A stretch of 64,000 nt of DNA. Source: Lachnospiraceae bacterium. GTDB taxonomy: Bacteria; Bacillota; Clostridia; Lachnospirales; Lachnospiraceae. The DNA lies in assembly GCA_902362715.1 (NCBI GenBank), contig CABIXN010000001.1, forward strand, positions 601,029 through 665,028, in the 5' to 3' direction. The position numbers and the translations under genes were made by a program. The notes under the pieces were generated by a model. The model saw only the letters and a list, made by a program, of their open reading frames with translations, ran no database searches and had not been told where the DNA came from. Below, piece after piece: positions 35,219 to 42,819 of this stretch. The first letter of the stretch is position 1. The number at the start of each line of letters is the position of its first letter.

Positions 35219-35331
35219 TGCATTTTCCTCCTGTGTAGATAAAAAGTTTTGTCAGAAAACATGTTTTCTTTTTTACAGCTGTAAATATAGTATCTCTCAT
35301 TTTTTTAGATGTACACAGGTAAATTTAACCT

Positions 35332-37389
35332 TTACAAATTAAGCTGCCGGCTGAAATCTTTTTTATAGGCCTCCAGACGTTTTTTTAATTTAAAATTGCA
35401 TTCCTGTTCCAGTTGATGATCCTCTTTGATCACAAGCCCTGCCTCATAAGCTGCTTTTTTTAATAAATCAGAATCCTGGAAAATATCTGCCAGGCGGAAG
35501 GAGAACTCGCCGCTCTGACGGATTCCGAAGAAATCGCCGGGTCCCCGTAATTTCAAGTCCTGACTTGCAATCTCAAATCCGTCATTGGTTTTGTTTAAAA
35601 TCTCCAAACGTTTATTCTGCTTTTTATTTCCCGAGCCGTCTATCATAATACAATAAGACTGAGCACTTCCACGGCCTACCCGTCCTCTGAGCTGATGCAG
35701 CTGGGCAAGTCCAAACCGTTCAGCATTTTCAATCATAATAACTGTGGCATTTGGAACATCCACGCCTACCTCCACAACGGTTGTAGAAACTAAAACCTGG
35801 ATTTCATTTTTTAAAAATGCTTCCATAATTTCATTTTTTTCATCCGGTTTCATTTTTCCGTGAAGACATCCTACCGTGCACTGTGCTCCAAAAAGCTGTT
35901 TTAGCTGTGCAGAATAGTCCAAAACATTTTCACCTTCCAGAGTCTCAGAAGCTTCCACAAACGGACAAATAACATAAGCCTGGTGTCCGGCCTGAATTTC
36001 TTTTAAAATAAAAGTATATGCTTTTTGGCGAAACCCGGTGTCTACGACACAGTTTTTGATGGGAAGGCGTCTGGCCGGAACCTGATCAATGACTGATATG
36101 TCCAGATCCCCGTATAATATAATGGCCAGGGTTCTTGGAATGGGGGTTGCACTCATAACAAGAATATGAGGATGCATTCCCTTTTTGGAAAATGTTTCTC
36201 TTTGCTTCACACCAAACCGATGCTGCTCATCGGTAATTACAAGGGCTAAATTTTTGTATTCCGGTTTTTCCTGAATTAAAGCGTGTGTGCCTACAATCAA
36301 AGCACCGGAGGAAGAAGCCAGCATCTCAAAGGCTTCCCGTTTCTGCCTTGCACTTAAGGAACCGGTCAGTAAAACAACCGGAAAGGAAAGGTGCTGCTCC
36401 CGGCACAGAGCAGTCAGTTTCTCATAATGCTGTCTTGCCAGTACATCAGTGGGAGCCATTAAGGCTGCCTGGTATCCCTGATGCGCTGCATGAAACATAG
36501 CTAGAAATGCCACAATTGTTTTTCCGGATCCTACATCTCCCTGAATCAGCCGCTGCATAGCACAGCCGCTTTTCATGTCTTTTTTGATATCTTCAAAAGC
36601 GCGCAGCTGTGCATCGGTAAGCTGATAGGGCAGTTTTCTTAAGATATGATCTGTAAAGTCATGATCTTTGATGCGGTAGTCCGTTTCAAACTGTGCAGAC
36701 TGCTCCCTCCCGAAACGCATGCTGAGAATAAAAAACAGAAATTCATCAAAAACAAGACGGTTTCTGGCCGCAATACAGCTTTCCTCATCCTGGGGAAAAT
36801 GAATATTTTCTATGGCAAAATTATATTCGCACAGATGATTGCGGGTACGGAGCTCTTCCGGCAGATATTCAAGGGTCAGAGCCATCTCTTTTAAACAGGT
36901 CTGTACGGTACGCTGGATCAGGTGATTGTTAAGGCCCCCTGACAGCGGATATACGGGCTGTAAGGTAGCACTTACCGCCTCATACTTTTCCGGTTCAAAA
37001 ATTTCGGGCTGATCCATAGTAAACATCTGCTTTTTCTGCCGGACAATTCCGTAAAAGATATAGGTCTTTCCAGGCTTAAGAAGGCTGCGTACAAAGGGAC
37101 TGCGAAACCAGCTCAATCGAAACCGCAGATCGTCACTTCCGATTTCTGCAGTAACCATATTAAGACGGCTGCCCGGTATCAGCACCGGCTTCTGGCGGAG
37201 CTTTGCTACAATCGCATTCTTTCGGTCCGCAACAGCCTCTGCAGGTGCAACAGGTTTTGGGTAACGCTCATAATCTCTTGGAAAATACAGGAGTATATCA
37301 CCAACTGTATATACTCCTGCATTTCGAAATAACTCTTCTGTTTTTGTGCCGATTCCTTTTATTTCCCGAATACTGGAATCTATATTCAT
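35332..37389 (-). CDS. recG: ATP-dependent DNA helicase RecG
   Basis: Remodels stalled replication forks and recombination junctions. 685 residues: wedge OB domain (about 60-150), Walker A GDVGSGKTIVA (about 280), DEQH box, SATPIPRTL, then the second helicase lobe with VLVSTTVVEVGVDVPNA and QLHQLRGRVGRG. C-terminal GPGDFFGIRQSG is specific to RecG. Downstream of yloV, as in Bacillus. Confidence 0.97.
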   Translation of the reverse strand: MNIDSSIREIKGIGTKTEELFRNAGVYTVGDILLYFPRDYERYPKPVAPAEAVADRKNAIVAKLRQKPVLIPGSRLNMVTAEIGSDDLRFRLSWFRSPFVRSLLKPGKTYIFYGIVRQKKQMFTMDQPEIFEPEKYEAVSATLQPVYPLSGGLNNHLIQRTVQTCLKEMALTLEYLPEELRTRNHLCEYNFAIENIHFPQDEESCIAARNRLVFDEFLFFILSMRFGREQSAQFETDYRIKDHDFTDHILRKLPYQLTDAQLRAFEDIKKDMKSGCAMQRLIQGDVGSGKTIVAFLAMFHAAHQGYQAALMAPTDVLARQHYEKLTALCREQHLSFPVVLLTGSLSARQKREAFEMLASSSGALIVGTHALIQEKPEYKNLALVITDEQHRFGVKQRETFSKKGMHPHILVMSATPIPRTLAIILYGDLDISVIDQVPARRLPIKNCVVDTGFRQKAYTFILKEIQAGHQAYVICPFVEASETLEGENVLDYSAQLKQLFGAQCTVGCLHGKMKPDEKNEIMEAFLKNEIQVLVSTTVVEVGVDVPNATVIMIENAERFGLAQLHQLRGRVGRGSAQSYCIMIDGSGNKKQNKRLEILNKTNDGFEIASQDLKLRGPGDFFGIRQSGEFSFRLADIFQDSDLLKKAAYEAGLVIKEDHQLEQECNFKLKKRLEAYKKDFSRQLNL

Positions 37390-37402
37390 AAACTTTCTCC
37401 GT

Positions 37403-39070
37403 TTATTCTACCGATAGTACATAATAATAAATTGGCTGCCCGCCAAAAGTTACATCCAAGTCGCAGTCCGGGTAAGTTTCAGATACATAGGCCCCAAAAG
37501 CCTCCGCATCTTCTTTTGATACATCTTCACCATAATAAACGCTGATAAAGGAAGAATCTTCATCTACCAGATCTGCAAGCAGTTCTTTTAATACGGTATT
37601 CATATCAGAACCCACAGACAAAATCGAAGCATCTCCGATGCCCATGTAATCCCCTTCTGTAATCTCTTTCCCGTCAATTACCGTATCCCGGACTGCATAA
37701 GTTACCTGTCCGGTTTTAACTGATTTAATGGCATCTTCCATTGCCTGAAGATTATCTTCCCAGGACTGTCCTGGAATCAGGTTAATCATTGCGGCAATTC
37801 CCTGAGGAATGGTTTTGGTGGGAACCACTATAATATTTTTATCCTCAACCAGATAAGATGCCTGCTGGGCTGCCAGGATAATATTTTTATTATTAGGAAG
37901 AATAAAAATATTTTCAGCATTTACTTTCTCAATTGCCTGCAGCATATCCTCTGTGCTGGGGTTCATCGTCTGGCCGCCTTCTATGATATAGTCAACGCCA
38001 AGTCCTTTAAACGCCTCGGTCAGTCCCTCTCCGATAGAAACAGAAATAAATCCCATTTCTTTTGGAGGTGTTTTTTTTGCATCTTCCTGAGCCTGTTTTT
38101 CAGCCAGTTTCTGTGCATCTTTAATCAGTTTTTCCTGGTGTTCCTCGCGCATATTGTCGATTTTGATTTTGCTTAAAGAACCATGTGTCAATGCCTTTTG
38201 TATTACCAGTCCCGGGTCATTGGTATGTACATGGATTTTTACAATTTCATCATCGGCAACCAGTACAATGGAATCTCCCATAGACTGTAGAAACTGCTTA
38301 AAATCATGCTCCTGTTCCTGGGTAAGGGGTTTGTTCAGCACGATAATAAACTCTGTACAATACCCAAATTTTATTTCCTTTTCTGTTTCCGCAGAAATCT
38401 TAACAATACCGGAAGCCGTTTTTCCGGTTTCTATGGTATAATCAATTTCTTTTCCAAGATATGCGTCATAAGCGCCTTTTAAGACTTCTACTAGTCCCTG
38501 GCCGCCGGAATCCACTACTCCCGCCTGTTTTAATACCGGAAGCATATCCGGTGTTTTTGAAAGAACTGTTTCTGCCTCTTCTATAATCGCTTTCATATAG
38601 GAAGACAGATCATAAGTCTCATCGCAGGAAAGCTCTATGGCTTTATCTGCAGCGCCTCTGGCCACAGTAAGAATTGTCCCTTCTTTTGGCTTCATAACTG
38701 CTTTGTAAGCAGTTTCACAGGCCTTTTCCACAGCATTGCAGAGTGTAATTTTGTCAATAGTTTCCTGGCTTCCGATTACTTTTGTAAATCCCCGAAACAG
38801 CTGGGATAATATAACGCCTGAATTTCCCCTGGCTCCACGCAGAGATCCGGATGCAATCGCTTTTGAGAGTGCATGCATATCTGGATTTTCAACTGCACTG
38901 ACTTCTCTGGCCGCAGACATAATTGTCATACTCATATTGGTACCGGTATCACCGTCAGGTACCGGAAATACATTCAATTCGTTAATCCATTCTTTTTTTG
39001 CATCAAGATTTTTAGCGCCTGCTAAAAACATTTTGGCAAGAAGCGCTGAATCTAATGTTGCACATTCCAC
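37403..39070 (-). CDS. yloV: DAK2 domain protein YloV (fatty acid kinase FakA-like)
   Basis: 555 residues with an N-terminal DAK2 kinase domain (NVFPVPDGDTGTNMSMTI, metal-binding aspartates at about 38-42; GARGNSGVILSQLFRG), a middle domain and a C-terminal domain of the FakA type. FakA with FakB phosphorylates fatty acids for phospholipid synthesis. No degV/fakB gene is nearby. GTG start at 39070 after AGGAGG. Between yloU and recG. Confidence 0.9.
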   Translation of the reverse strand: MECATLDSALLAKMFLAGAKNLDAKKEWINELNVFPVPDGDTGTNMSMTIMSAAREVSAVENPDMHALSKAIASGSLRGARGNSGVILSQLFRGFTKVIGSQETIDKITLCNAVEKACETAYKAVMKPKEGTILTVARGAADKAIELSCDETYDLSSYMKAIIEEAETVLSKTPDMLPVLKQAGVVDSGGQGLVEVLKGAYDAYLGKEIDYTIETGKTASGIVKISAETEKEIKFGYCTEFIIVLNKPLTQEQEHDFKQFLQSMGDSIVLVADDEIVKIHVHTNDPGLVIQKALTHGSLSKIKIDNMREEHQEKLIKDAQKLAEKQAQEDAKKTPPKEMGFISVSIGEGLTEAFKGLGVDYIIEGGQTMNPSTEDMLQAIEKVNAENIFILPNNKNIILAAQQASYLVEDKNIIVVPTKTIPQGIAAMINLIPGQSWEDNLQAMEDAIKSVKTGQVTYAVRDTVIDGKEITEGDYMGIGDASILSVGSDMNTVLKELLADLVDEDSSFISVYYGEDVSKEDAEAFGAYVSETYPDCDLDVTFGGQPIYYYVLSVE

Positions 39071-39084
39071 TATACTTGTCCTCC

Positions 39085-39441
39085 TTAGTCAATCACTCTG
39101 ACACCTTCCACAAAAATATTGATTTTCTCAATGGTCATGCCTGTAAAGGATTCTACTTTATACTTTACAGTAGAAATAAGATTATCCGCTACTGTCTCAA
39201 TACTTACCCCATATGAAATAATTACATGAAAATCCAATGTAATTTTATTATCCGAAATTAATACAGAAATTCCATGATGAAGGTAATCCTTTTTTAATAA
39301 TTTTACCAGTCCATCTTTTACATTGACTGCAGCCATGCCTACAATTCCGAAACATTCTACAGCTACGGAGCCGGCATATGTAGAAACGACTTCTGGCTCA
39401 ATGCTTACCGTACCAAATTCGTTACTCATAAATCCTTTCAT
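39085..39441 (-). CDS. yloU: Asp23/Gls24 family envelope stress protein YloU
   Basis: 118 residues from the ATG at 39441 (GGAGG 5 bases before). Contains TVSIEPEVVSTYAGSVAVECFGIVG and a later VKYKVESFTGMTIEKINIFVEGV, the Asp23 domain pattern. Function is unclear; relatives associate with the membrane or alkaline stress. Its place next to rpmB and yloV is conserved in Firmicutes. Confidence 0.92.
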   Translation of the reverse strand: MKGFMSNEFGTVSIEPEVVSTYAGSVAVECFGIVGMAAVNVKDGLVKLLKKDYLHHGISVLISDNKITLDFHVIISYGVSIETVADNLISTVKYKVESFTGMTIEKINIFVEGVRVID

Positions 39442-39584
39442 AATATCCTCCAATCATTCGATTACTATGTGGTTGCCCTGTCTTAAATACTTCATTCCGG
39501 CTGATACACTTAGCATATTATAACCATTTTTTAAGGAAATGAAAATAACATTTTGAAAAATAATTTATTTTTTTGAAATTATTC

Positions 39585-39613
39585 TTGCAATATGAATATG
39601 TATCTGGTAGAAT
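39585..39613 (+). promoter_or_regulatory. Sigma-A promoter of rpmB
   Basis: TTGCAA (39585-39590), 17 bases, TAGAAT (39608-39613), 53 bases before the rpmB start codon. Confidence 0.75.
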
Positions 39614-39666
39614 ACATTTGTTGTGAGCCTGCTGATAAGGCTTAGTAAACGCAAGGAGGTGCAATT

Positions 39667-39852
39667 ATGGCAAAATGTAGTATTTGTGGAAAAGGCGCTC
39701 ATTTTGGATGCAACGTGAGCCATTCTCATAGAAAATCAAATAGAATGTGGAAATCTAACATTAAAAAAGTTAAATGTAATGTTAATGGAACACATAAATC
39801 ATTATATGTTTGTGCTTCTTGTCTGAGATCCAATAAAGTAGAAAGAGCATAG
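39667..39852 (+). CDS. rpmB: 50S ribosomal protein L28
   Basis: 61-residue L28: MAKCSICGKGAHFGCNVSHS and RKSNRMWKSNIKKVK. It keeps two CxxC pairs (CSIC near the start, CASC at about 53), the zinc-binding type of L28. AAGGAGG precedes the ATG. Transcribed alone and divergent from yloU-yloV-recG. Confidence 0.97.
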   Translation: MAKCSICGKGAHFGCNVSHSHRKSNRMWKSNIKKVKCNVNGTHKSLYVCASCLRSNKVERA

Positions 39853-39860
39853 AAAATGCG

Positions 39861-39885
39861 AGCTGTCCATCCGGGCAGCTTTTCT
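39861..39885 (+). terminator. Terminator of rpmB
   Basis: AGCTGTCC-4-GGGCAGCT followed by TTTCT, 8 bases past the rpmB stop. Repeat copy 2 starts directly after it. Confidence 0.8.
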
Positions 39886-39886
39886 T

Positions 39887-39997
39887 ATATCATAGGAAAT
39901 TGCTCCTATGATATAAAAAACGCTCCGCTTTTGATCGCACCGCGGCGGAATGGAGTCATGTCGCAAAAGCGACCCGCCGCAGGCGAGATTCTTTTTT
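39887..39997 (+). repeat. Multi-hairpin post-terminator repeat, copy 2 (shorter, inverted)
   Basis: Opposite orientation to copies 1 and 3 but again co-directional with the gene before it. Starts with a perfect 11-bp hairpin (ATATCATAGGA/TCCTATGATAT), then the shared core with GTCGC-AAAA-GCGAC and CCGCCGCAGGCG. The last AGAATCCTGCC hairpin found in the others is missing; only its GATTCTTTTTT end remains. Confidence 0.85.
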
Positions 39998-40009
39998 ATT
40001 TTTTACACA

Positions 40010-40160
40010 CTATTTCCATCTCCGGCAGCAATAAAGATTGTAACCTATAATTAAAAAAAGTGCGATAATGATAATACCTATAAAAATGTTAGAGATCAGC
40101 ATCATGAAAATCATGCCAGCCGCCACCCAGAACAATATAAAACCGATCATTTCTTTCATA
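40010..40160 (-). pseudogene. Small membrane protein ORF with an apparent frameshift
   Basis: On the minus strand a good start (GGAGG, 5 bases, ATG at 40160) opens MKEMIGF and then, after a run of five T, continues out of frame and stops. With four T the frame would run on as a 49-residue double-helix membrane peptide (LFWVAAGMIFMMLISNIFIG, later IIIIALFLIIGY) ending at 40010. Either a real one-base frameshift, a sequencing slip, or an internal start at 40114. It lies between rpmB repeat copy 2 and gerW. The 40161-40224 gap holds nothing else clear. Confidence 0.4.
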
Positions 40161-40224
40161 ATGGCCTCCACATCAAAAAAGAGATTCATACTTTATTATA
40201 TGAATCCCCCTTGAAAATCTTGCC

Positions 40225-40653
40225 TTATTCTTCAATATTTAAAATCGCTTTCATTTCTTCTGCCGCTTTTTCTTTGGCTTCCTGTTCCTGCTTCGCTTTT
40301 TCCGGATCTTTTTTATTTTGAATCTGTTTCATAAACTTATCTACAAAATCAGGTACCATATCCAGAAGTTTTGTAATTCCGTCATTATTTTTCACACTGA
40401 CCATTTTTGTAATTCCATTTTGAATCACTAAAACAGCACAAGGGGAAATTTTTCCTCCAATTCCGCCGCCGCAGTTCTTTTTCTTTTCACCGGTAAAGGA
40501 ACCGGCGCCCATGCCAAAAGAGACATCTACCAGCGGCATAATGATAGTGTCTCCAATGTGAATGGCATCTCCTACTACTGTTTTAGAGGAAAGAAAGCTG
40601 CTCATACCCTGAATCAGTGAATCAACTGTGGTGTGAAATGAATTGTCTGTCAT
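40225..40653 (-). CDS. ytfJ: GerW family sporulation protein (YtfJ)
   Basis: 142 residues of the YtfJ/GerW family, made in the forespore and needed for proper germination in Bacillus. Conserved core: GDTIIMPLVDVSFGMGAGSF, KNCGGGIGGKISPCAVLVIQ. The highly charged C-terminus (KAKQEQEAKEKAAEEM) is typical. GGAGG precedes the ATG. Just downstream of the DUF2953 gene, its usual partner. Confidence 0.93.
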   Translation of the reverse strand: MTDNSFHTTVDSLIQGMSSFLSSKTVVGDAIHIGDTIIMPLVDVSFGMGAGSFTGEKKKNCGGGIGGKISPCAVLVIQNGITKMVSVKNNDGITKLLDMVPDFVDKFMKQIQNKKDPEKAKQEQEAKEKAAEEMKAILNIEE

Positions 40654-40671
40654 ACTGCAGTACCTCCGTTT

Positions 40672-41643
40672 TTATTTCTGCTTTAATGATTTTAAAAATG
40701 TGCGGAATTCTTTCTGGCGAAAAATCCGAAAGATAAAAAGCACAATATGGATTCCGCGTATATGTCCCATAATTTGAAACGTGCCTTTAAAATAAGTATC
40801 TTCGGTTTCAAAGTCCGGATTTATATTTAAGTCCTCATACTGGTACAGGAAAAAAATACAGCTGAAGGCTCCCACTGCCTTTCCCGTCAGCGACGGGTCA
40901 GAAAGCCCAAAGCTTAAGTCTCCTCTGATATCCCTGGGCCGCACATGATACATCAATGTTTTAAAGTGGGGCATAAGAAGCTCTGCCAAATGACCGTCTT
41001 TGATCTTCTTTAATATCTGAAAGACTTTTCTGCCTTTACTTAATAGTTCATAAAAGGAAGAATTATCTTTCTCAAATTCTTCTTTTTGGACGGCATCTGA
41101 ATCTTTTGACTCCTGGTCCTGTTCTTCCTTTGTATCTGCCTGTTTTAAAAGATCAGAAGTATTTTTATTTGAAATTTCTTCATTCGAAGTATCTCTATTT
41201 GAAACTTCCTTTTCTGAAATATTTTTTTCTGAAATTCCTTTTTGGAGAGTTTCTTTTGCCGGAACTTCTTCATCTAAAACGATATTTTTTTTATCTTTTC
41301 TGTGTTTCTTTAAGTAACGCTGTCTTAATTTTAATCTTTTTTCAGCCTGCCGCTTCTCTTTTTTTTCTTTCCTTTTTTTTATGCGCCGTGGATCTAAAAT
41401 TCCGGAGCGGATTCCAAGAATATAGATATCATATTCCGGATTTTCATTTTCATATTGAAAACGGAACTGGAGCAGCCGGAAGAACCAGCTGATCCTTACA
41501 AAATATTTTTTATTTTCGATATCTCCCTGTCCAAAATATCTGGCTGGTATCAATAAGATGCAGGCGGCTAATATGGCCAGAATCAACAGGACAATTAAAA
41601 GTACCGTCCCGATTATTTTCAGAATACTCAGTATGATTGCCAT
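40672..41643 (-). CDS. DUF2953 domain-containing membrane protein
   Basis: 323 residues: one N-terminal membrane helix (IIGTVLLIVLLILAILAACILLIPARYF), a long very charged middle (about 85-190, with repeated EISNKNTS/EVSNRDTS-type units), then the DUF2953 part (HVRPRDIRGDLSFGLSDPSLTGKAVGAF; FKGTFQIMGHIRGIHIV). Found next to ytfJ in sporulating Firmicutes; function unknown. The 5-residue-like repeats EKNISEKEVSNRDTSNEE suggest a flexible linker. Confidence 0.85.
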   Translation of the reverse strand: MAIILSILKIIGTVLLIVLLILAILAACILLIPARYFGQGDIENKKYFVRISWFFRLLQFRFQYENENPEYDIYILGIRSGILDPRRIKKRKEKKEKRQAEKRLKLRQRYLKKHRKDKKNIVLDEEVPAKETLQKGISEKNISEKEVSNRDTSNEEISNKNTSDLLKQADTKEEQDQESKDSDAVQKEEFEKDNSSFYELLSKGRKVFQILKKIKDGHLAELLMPHFKTLMYHVRPRDIRGDLSFGLSDPSLTGKAVGAFSCIFFLYQYEDLNINPDFETEDTYFKGTFQIMGHIRGIHIVLFIFRIFRQKEFRTFLKSLKQK

Positions 41644-41651
41644 TGGTTTCC

Positions 41652-41978
41652 TCAGTCTGTTTTAGGTTTTTCCAGTTCAAAAAAACAGTAATAATCAATT
41701 TCATTCAGTTTTTGATACATTTCTGAAGTAATCTGTTCTATTAACCTGAATGCTTCTCTTTTTGTATTGGCCAGACCGATCACACAAAAAGGTTCTCCAG
41801 GATAATATTTCTGCCGGAGTATGGAGGAAGAAATGATTTCCGGATTACCGGAATAGCCCAAAGGCAGCCTCAAAATAAAAATTCCCTGTTGTGCTATGTT
41901 GTGCATAATTTTCCATTTTATACGCCGATATTTTTTTTTTAGTCCGGTTCCCAGATAAATCCGGCTGCTCCATATCAT
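41652..41978 (-). CDS. Conserved small protein of unknown function upstream of DUF2953
   Basis: 108 residues from the ATG at 41978, 6 bases after GGAGG. The longer frame reaching 42011 runs into the repeat element and is not supported. Basic N-terminus (GLKKKYRRIKWKIMHNIAQQ), then ILRLPLGYSGNPEIIS and EPFCVIGLANTKREAFRLIEQIT. No membrane helix. I do not recognise a family. Nine bases from the DUF2953 gene, so probably in the same sporulation-linked operon. Confidence 0.65.
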   Translation of the reverse strand: MIWSSRIYLGTGLKKKYRRIKWKIMHNIAQQGIFILRLPLGYSGNPEIISSSILRQKYYPGEPFCVIGLANTKREAFRLIEQITSEMYQKLNEIDYYCFFELEKPKTD

Positions 41979-42001
41979 AAAATTCCTCCGTGATAGCATT
42001 G

Positions 42002-42190
42002 TATACGCCATGCAAGCTCTAAAACCTTTTACTTTCGCAACGCGGCAAGCCGCATGTCAGTTATACGCCATGCAAGCTCTAAAACCTTTGGTTTTATCGC
42101 TTACGGCTGGCGCCGTATATCTGAATTTTATTTTCGCAACGCGGCAAGCTCTAAAACCTTCGGTTTTATCGCTTTGTGGCTGGCGCCACA
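42002..42190. repeat. Tandem hairpin element with covarying stems
   Basis: A 28-base stretch at 42002-42029 recurs exactly 60 bases on, at 42062-42089; a third partial unit starts at 42144. Two units contain a stem AAGC-TCT-AAAACC-loop-GGTTTT-ATC-GCTT (42074-42102 and 42146-42174) followed by a 6-bp stem with TGGC loop: TACGGC/GCCGTA (42102-42117) and TGTGGC/GCCACA (42175-42190). The stems differ at two positions with both partners changed. GCAACGCGGC occurs twice (42036, 42136) and inverted at 42260. Lies past the Nudix terminator. Frames inside it are not genes. Confidence 0.8.
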
Positions 42191-42194
42191 TGTC

Positions 42195-42258
42195 ATCTAA
42201 AAAATAGAAAGCTGAATGATAAAGCAAGCTTTTCTGCTCAGCTTTCTATTTTTTAGAT
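42195..42258. terminator. Large bidirectional terminator behind the Nudix gene
   Basis: A perfect 21-bp inverted repeat (42195-42215 and 42238-42258) around a 22-base loop, with A and T runs on both sides of the GC-richer core GAAAGCTGA. Ends minus-strand transcription from the Nudix gene (stop at 42279). Confidence 0.85.
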
Positions 42259-42278
42259 AGCCGCGTTGCTTGTAGCTT

Positions 42279-42731
42279 TTAAAAGTATTTTTTGTTGCCC
42301 CACAGATTACTTTTTTTTAGGTCCAGATATTCGTTATAGGCTTTTTCCAGTATTTGTTTTTCGTTTGCAAATTTCAGCAGATGGTATGCTTCATGATATT
42401 TATAATATCCGGAGTCCACAAAATACTCTTCTTTCTGGGGTTTACTGTAATAGCTGTCGGACATCATCAAATACCAGTGTACCTGCTTTTCCACGGTATC
42501 CTGCGGGATAGAAAATGTATACTGGCTTTTTCCGATATATTTGATAATGGTCGCGTCTGCCCCGGTCTCTTCTTTGACTTCTCTTGTAGCAGTATCTTTA
42601 TACTCCTCGCCGGATTCCACAGTCCCCTTGGGGAGAACCCAGCCCTCGTATTTGTTTTTATAATTCTTATATAATACTAATACTTTCCCTCGGAATATAA
42701 CCACACCACCACAACTGGTTGCTTCAATCAT
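42279..42731 (-). CDS. Nudix hydrolase
   Basis: 150-residue Nudix protein that would cleave a nucleoside diphosphate linked to another group. The Nudix box is complete: GTVESGEEYKDTATREVKEE followed by TGA (about 41-63). I used the ATG at 42731, 8 bases after GGAGGG. The C-terminal part is helical and may give substrate choice. Resembles small MutT/Ap4A-type hydrolases (VLVLYKNYKNKYEGWVLPKG), but substrate is not certain. Confidence 0.93.
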   Translation of the reverse strand: MIEATSCGGVVIFRGKVLVLYKNYKNKYEGWVLPKGTVESGEEYKDTATREVKEETGADATIIKYIGKSQYTFSIPQDTVEKQVHWYLMMSDSYYSKPQKEEYFVDSGYYKYHEAYHLLKFANEKQILEKAYNEYLDLKKSNLWGNKKYF

Positions 42732-42819
42732 TGCAATCCCTCCTGATGTGGTATAAATCTGCAATCAGTATACCTCTTTTGAAAGGAACATGCAACTAGG
42801 TTTCACAGTGGAACATCCA

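Noticed and set aside
39856..40050. Small ORF (64 residues, also with MSQKRPAAG)
   Set aside because: Runs through the rpmB terminator and repeat copy 2; same repeat-derived frame as above.
42002..42190. Possible CRISPR array: on the minus strand GGTTTTAGAGCTTGC recurs near 60-base steps and resembles the start of type II-A repeats
   Set aside because: Only 24-28 bases are shared by two units, the third differs after 15 bases, the regions between are similar to each other rather than unique spacers, stems covary, and there is no cas gene in the window.
42010..42207. ORF of 65 residues with repeated MQALKP units
   Set aside because: The repeated peptide is just a translation of the tandem hairpin DNA; no start signal.
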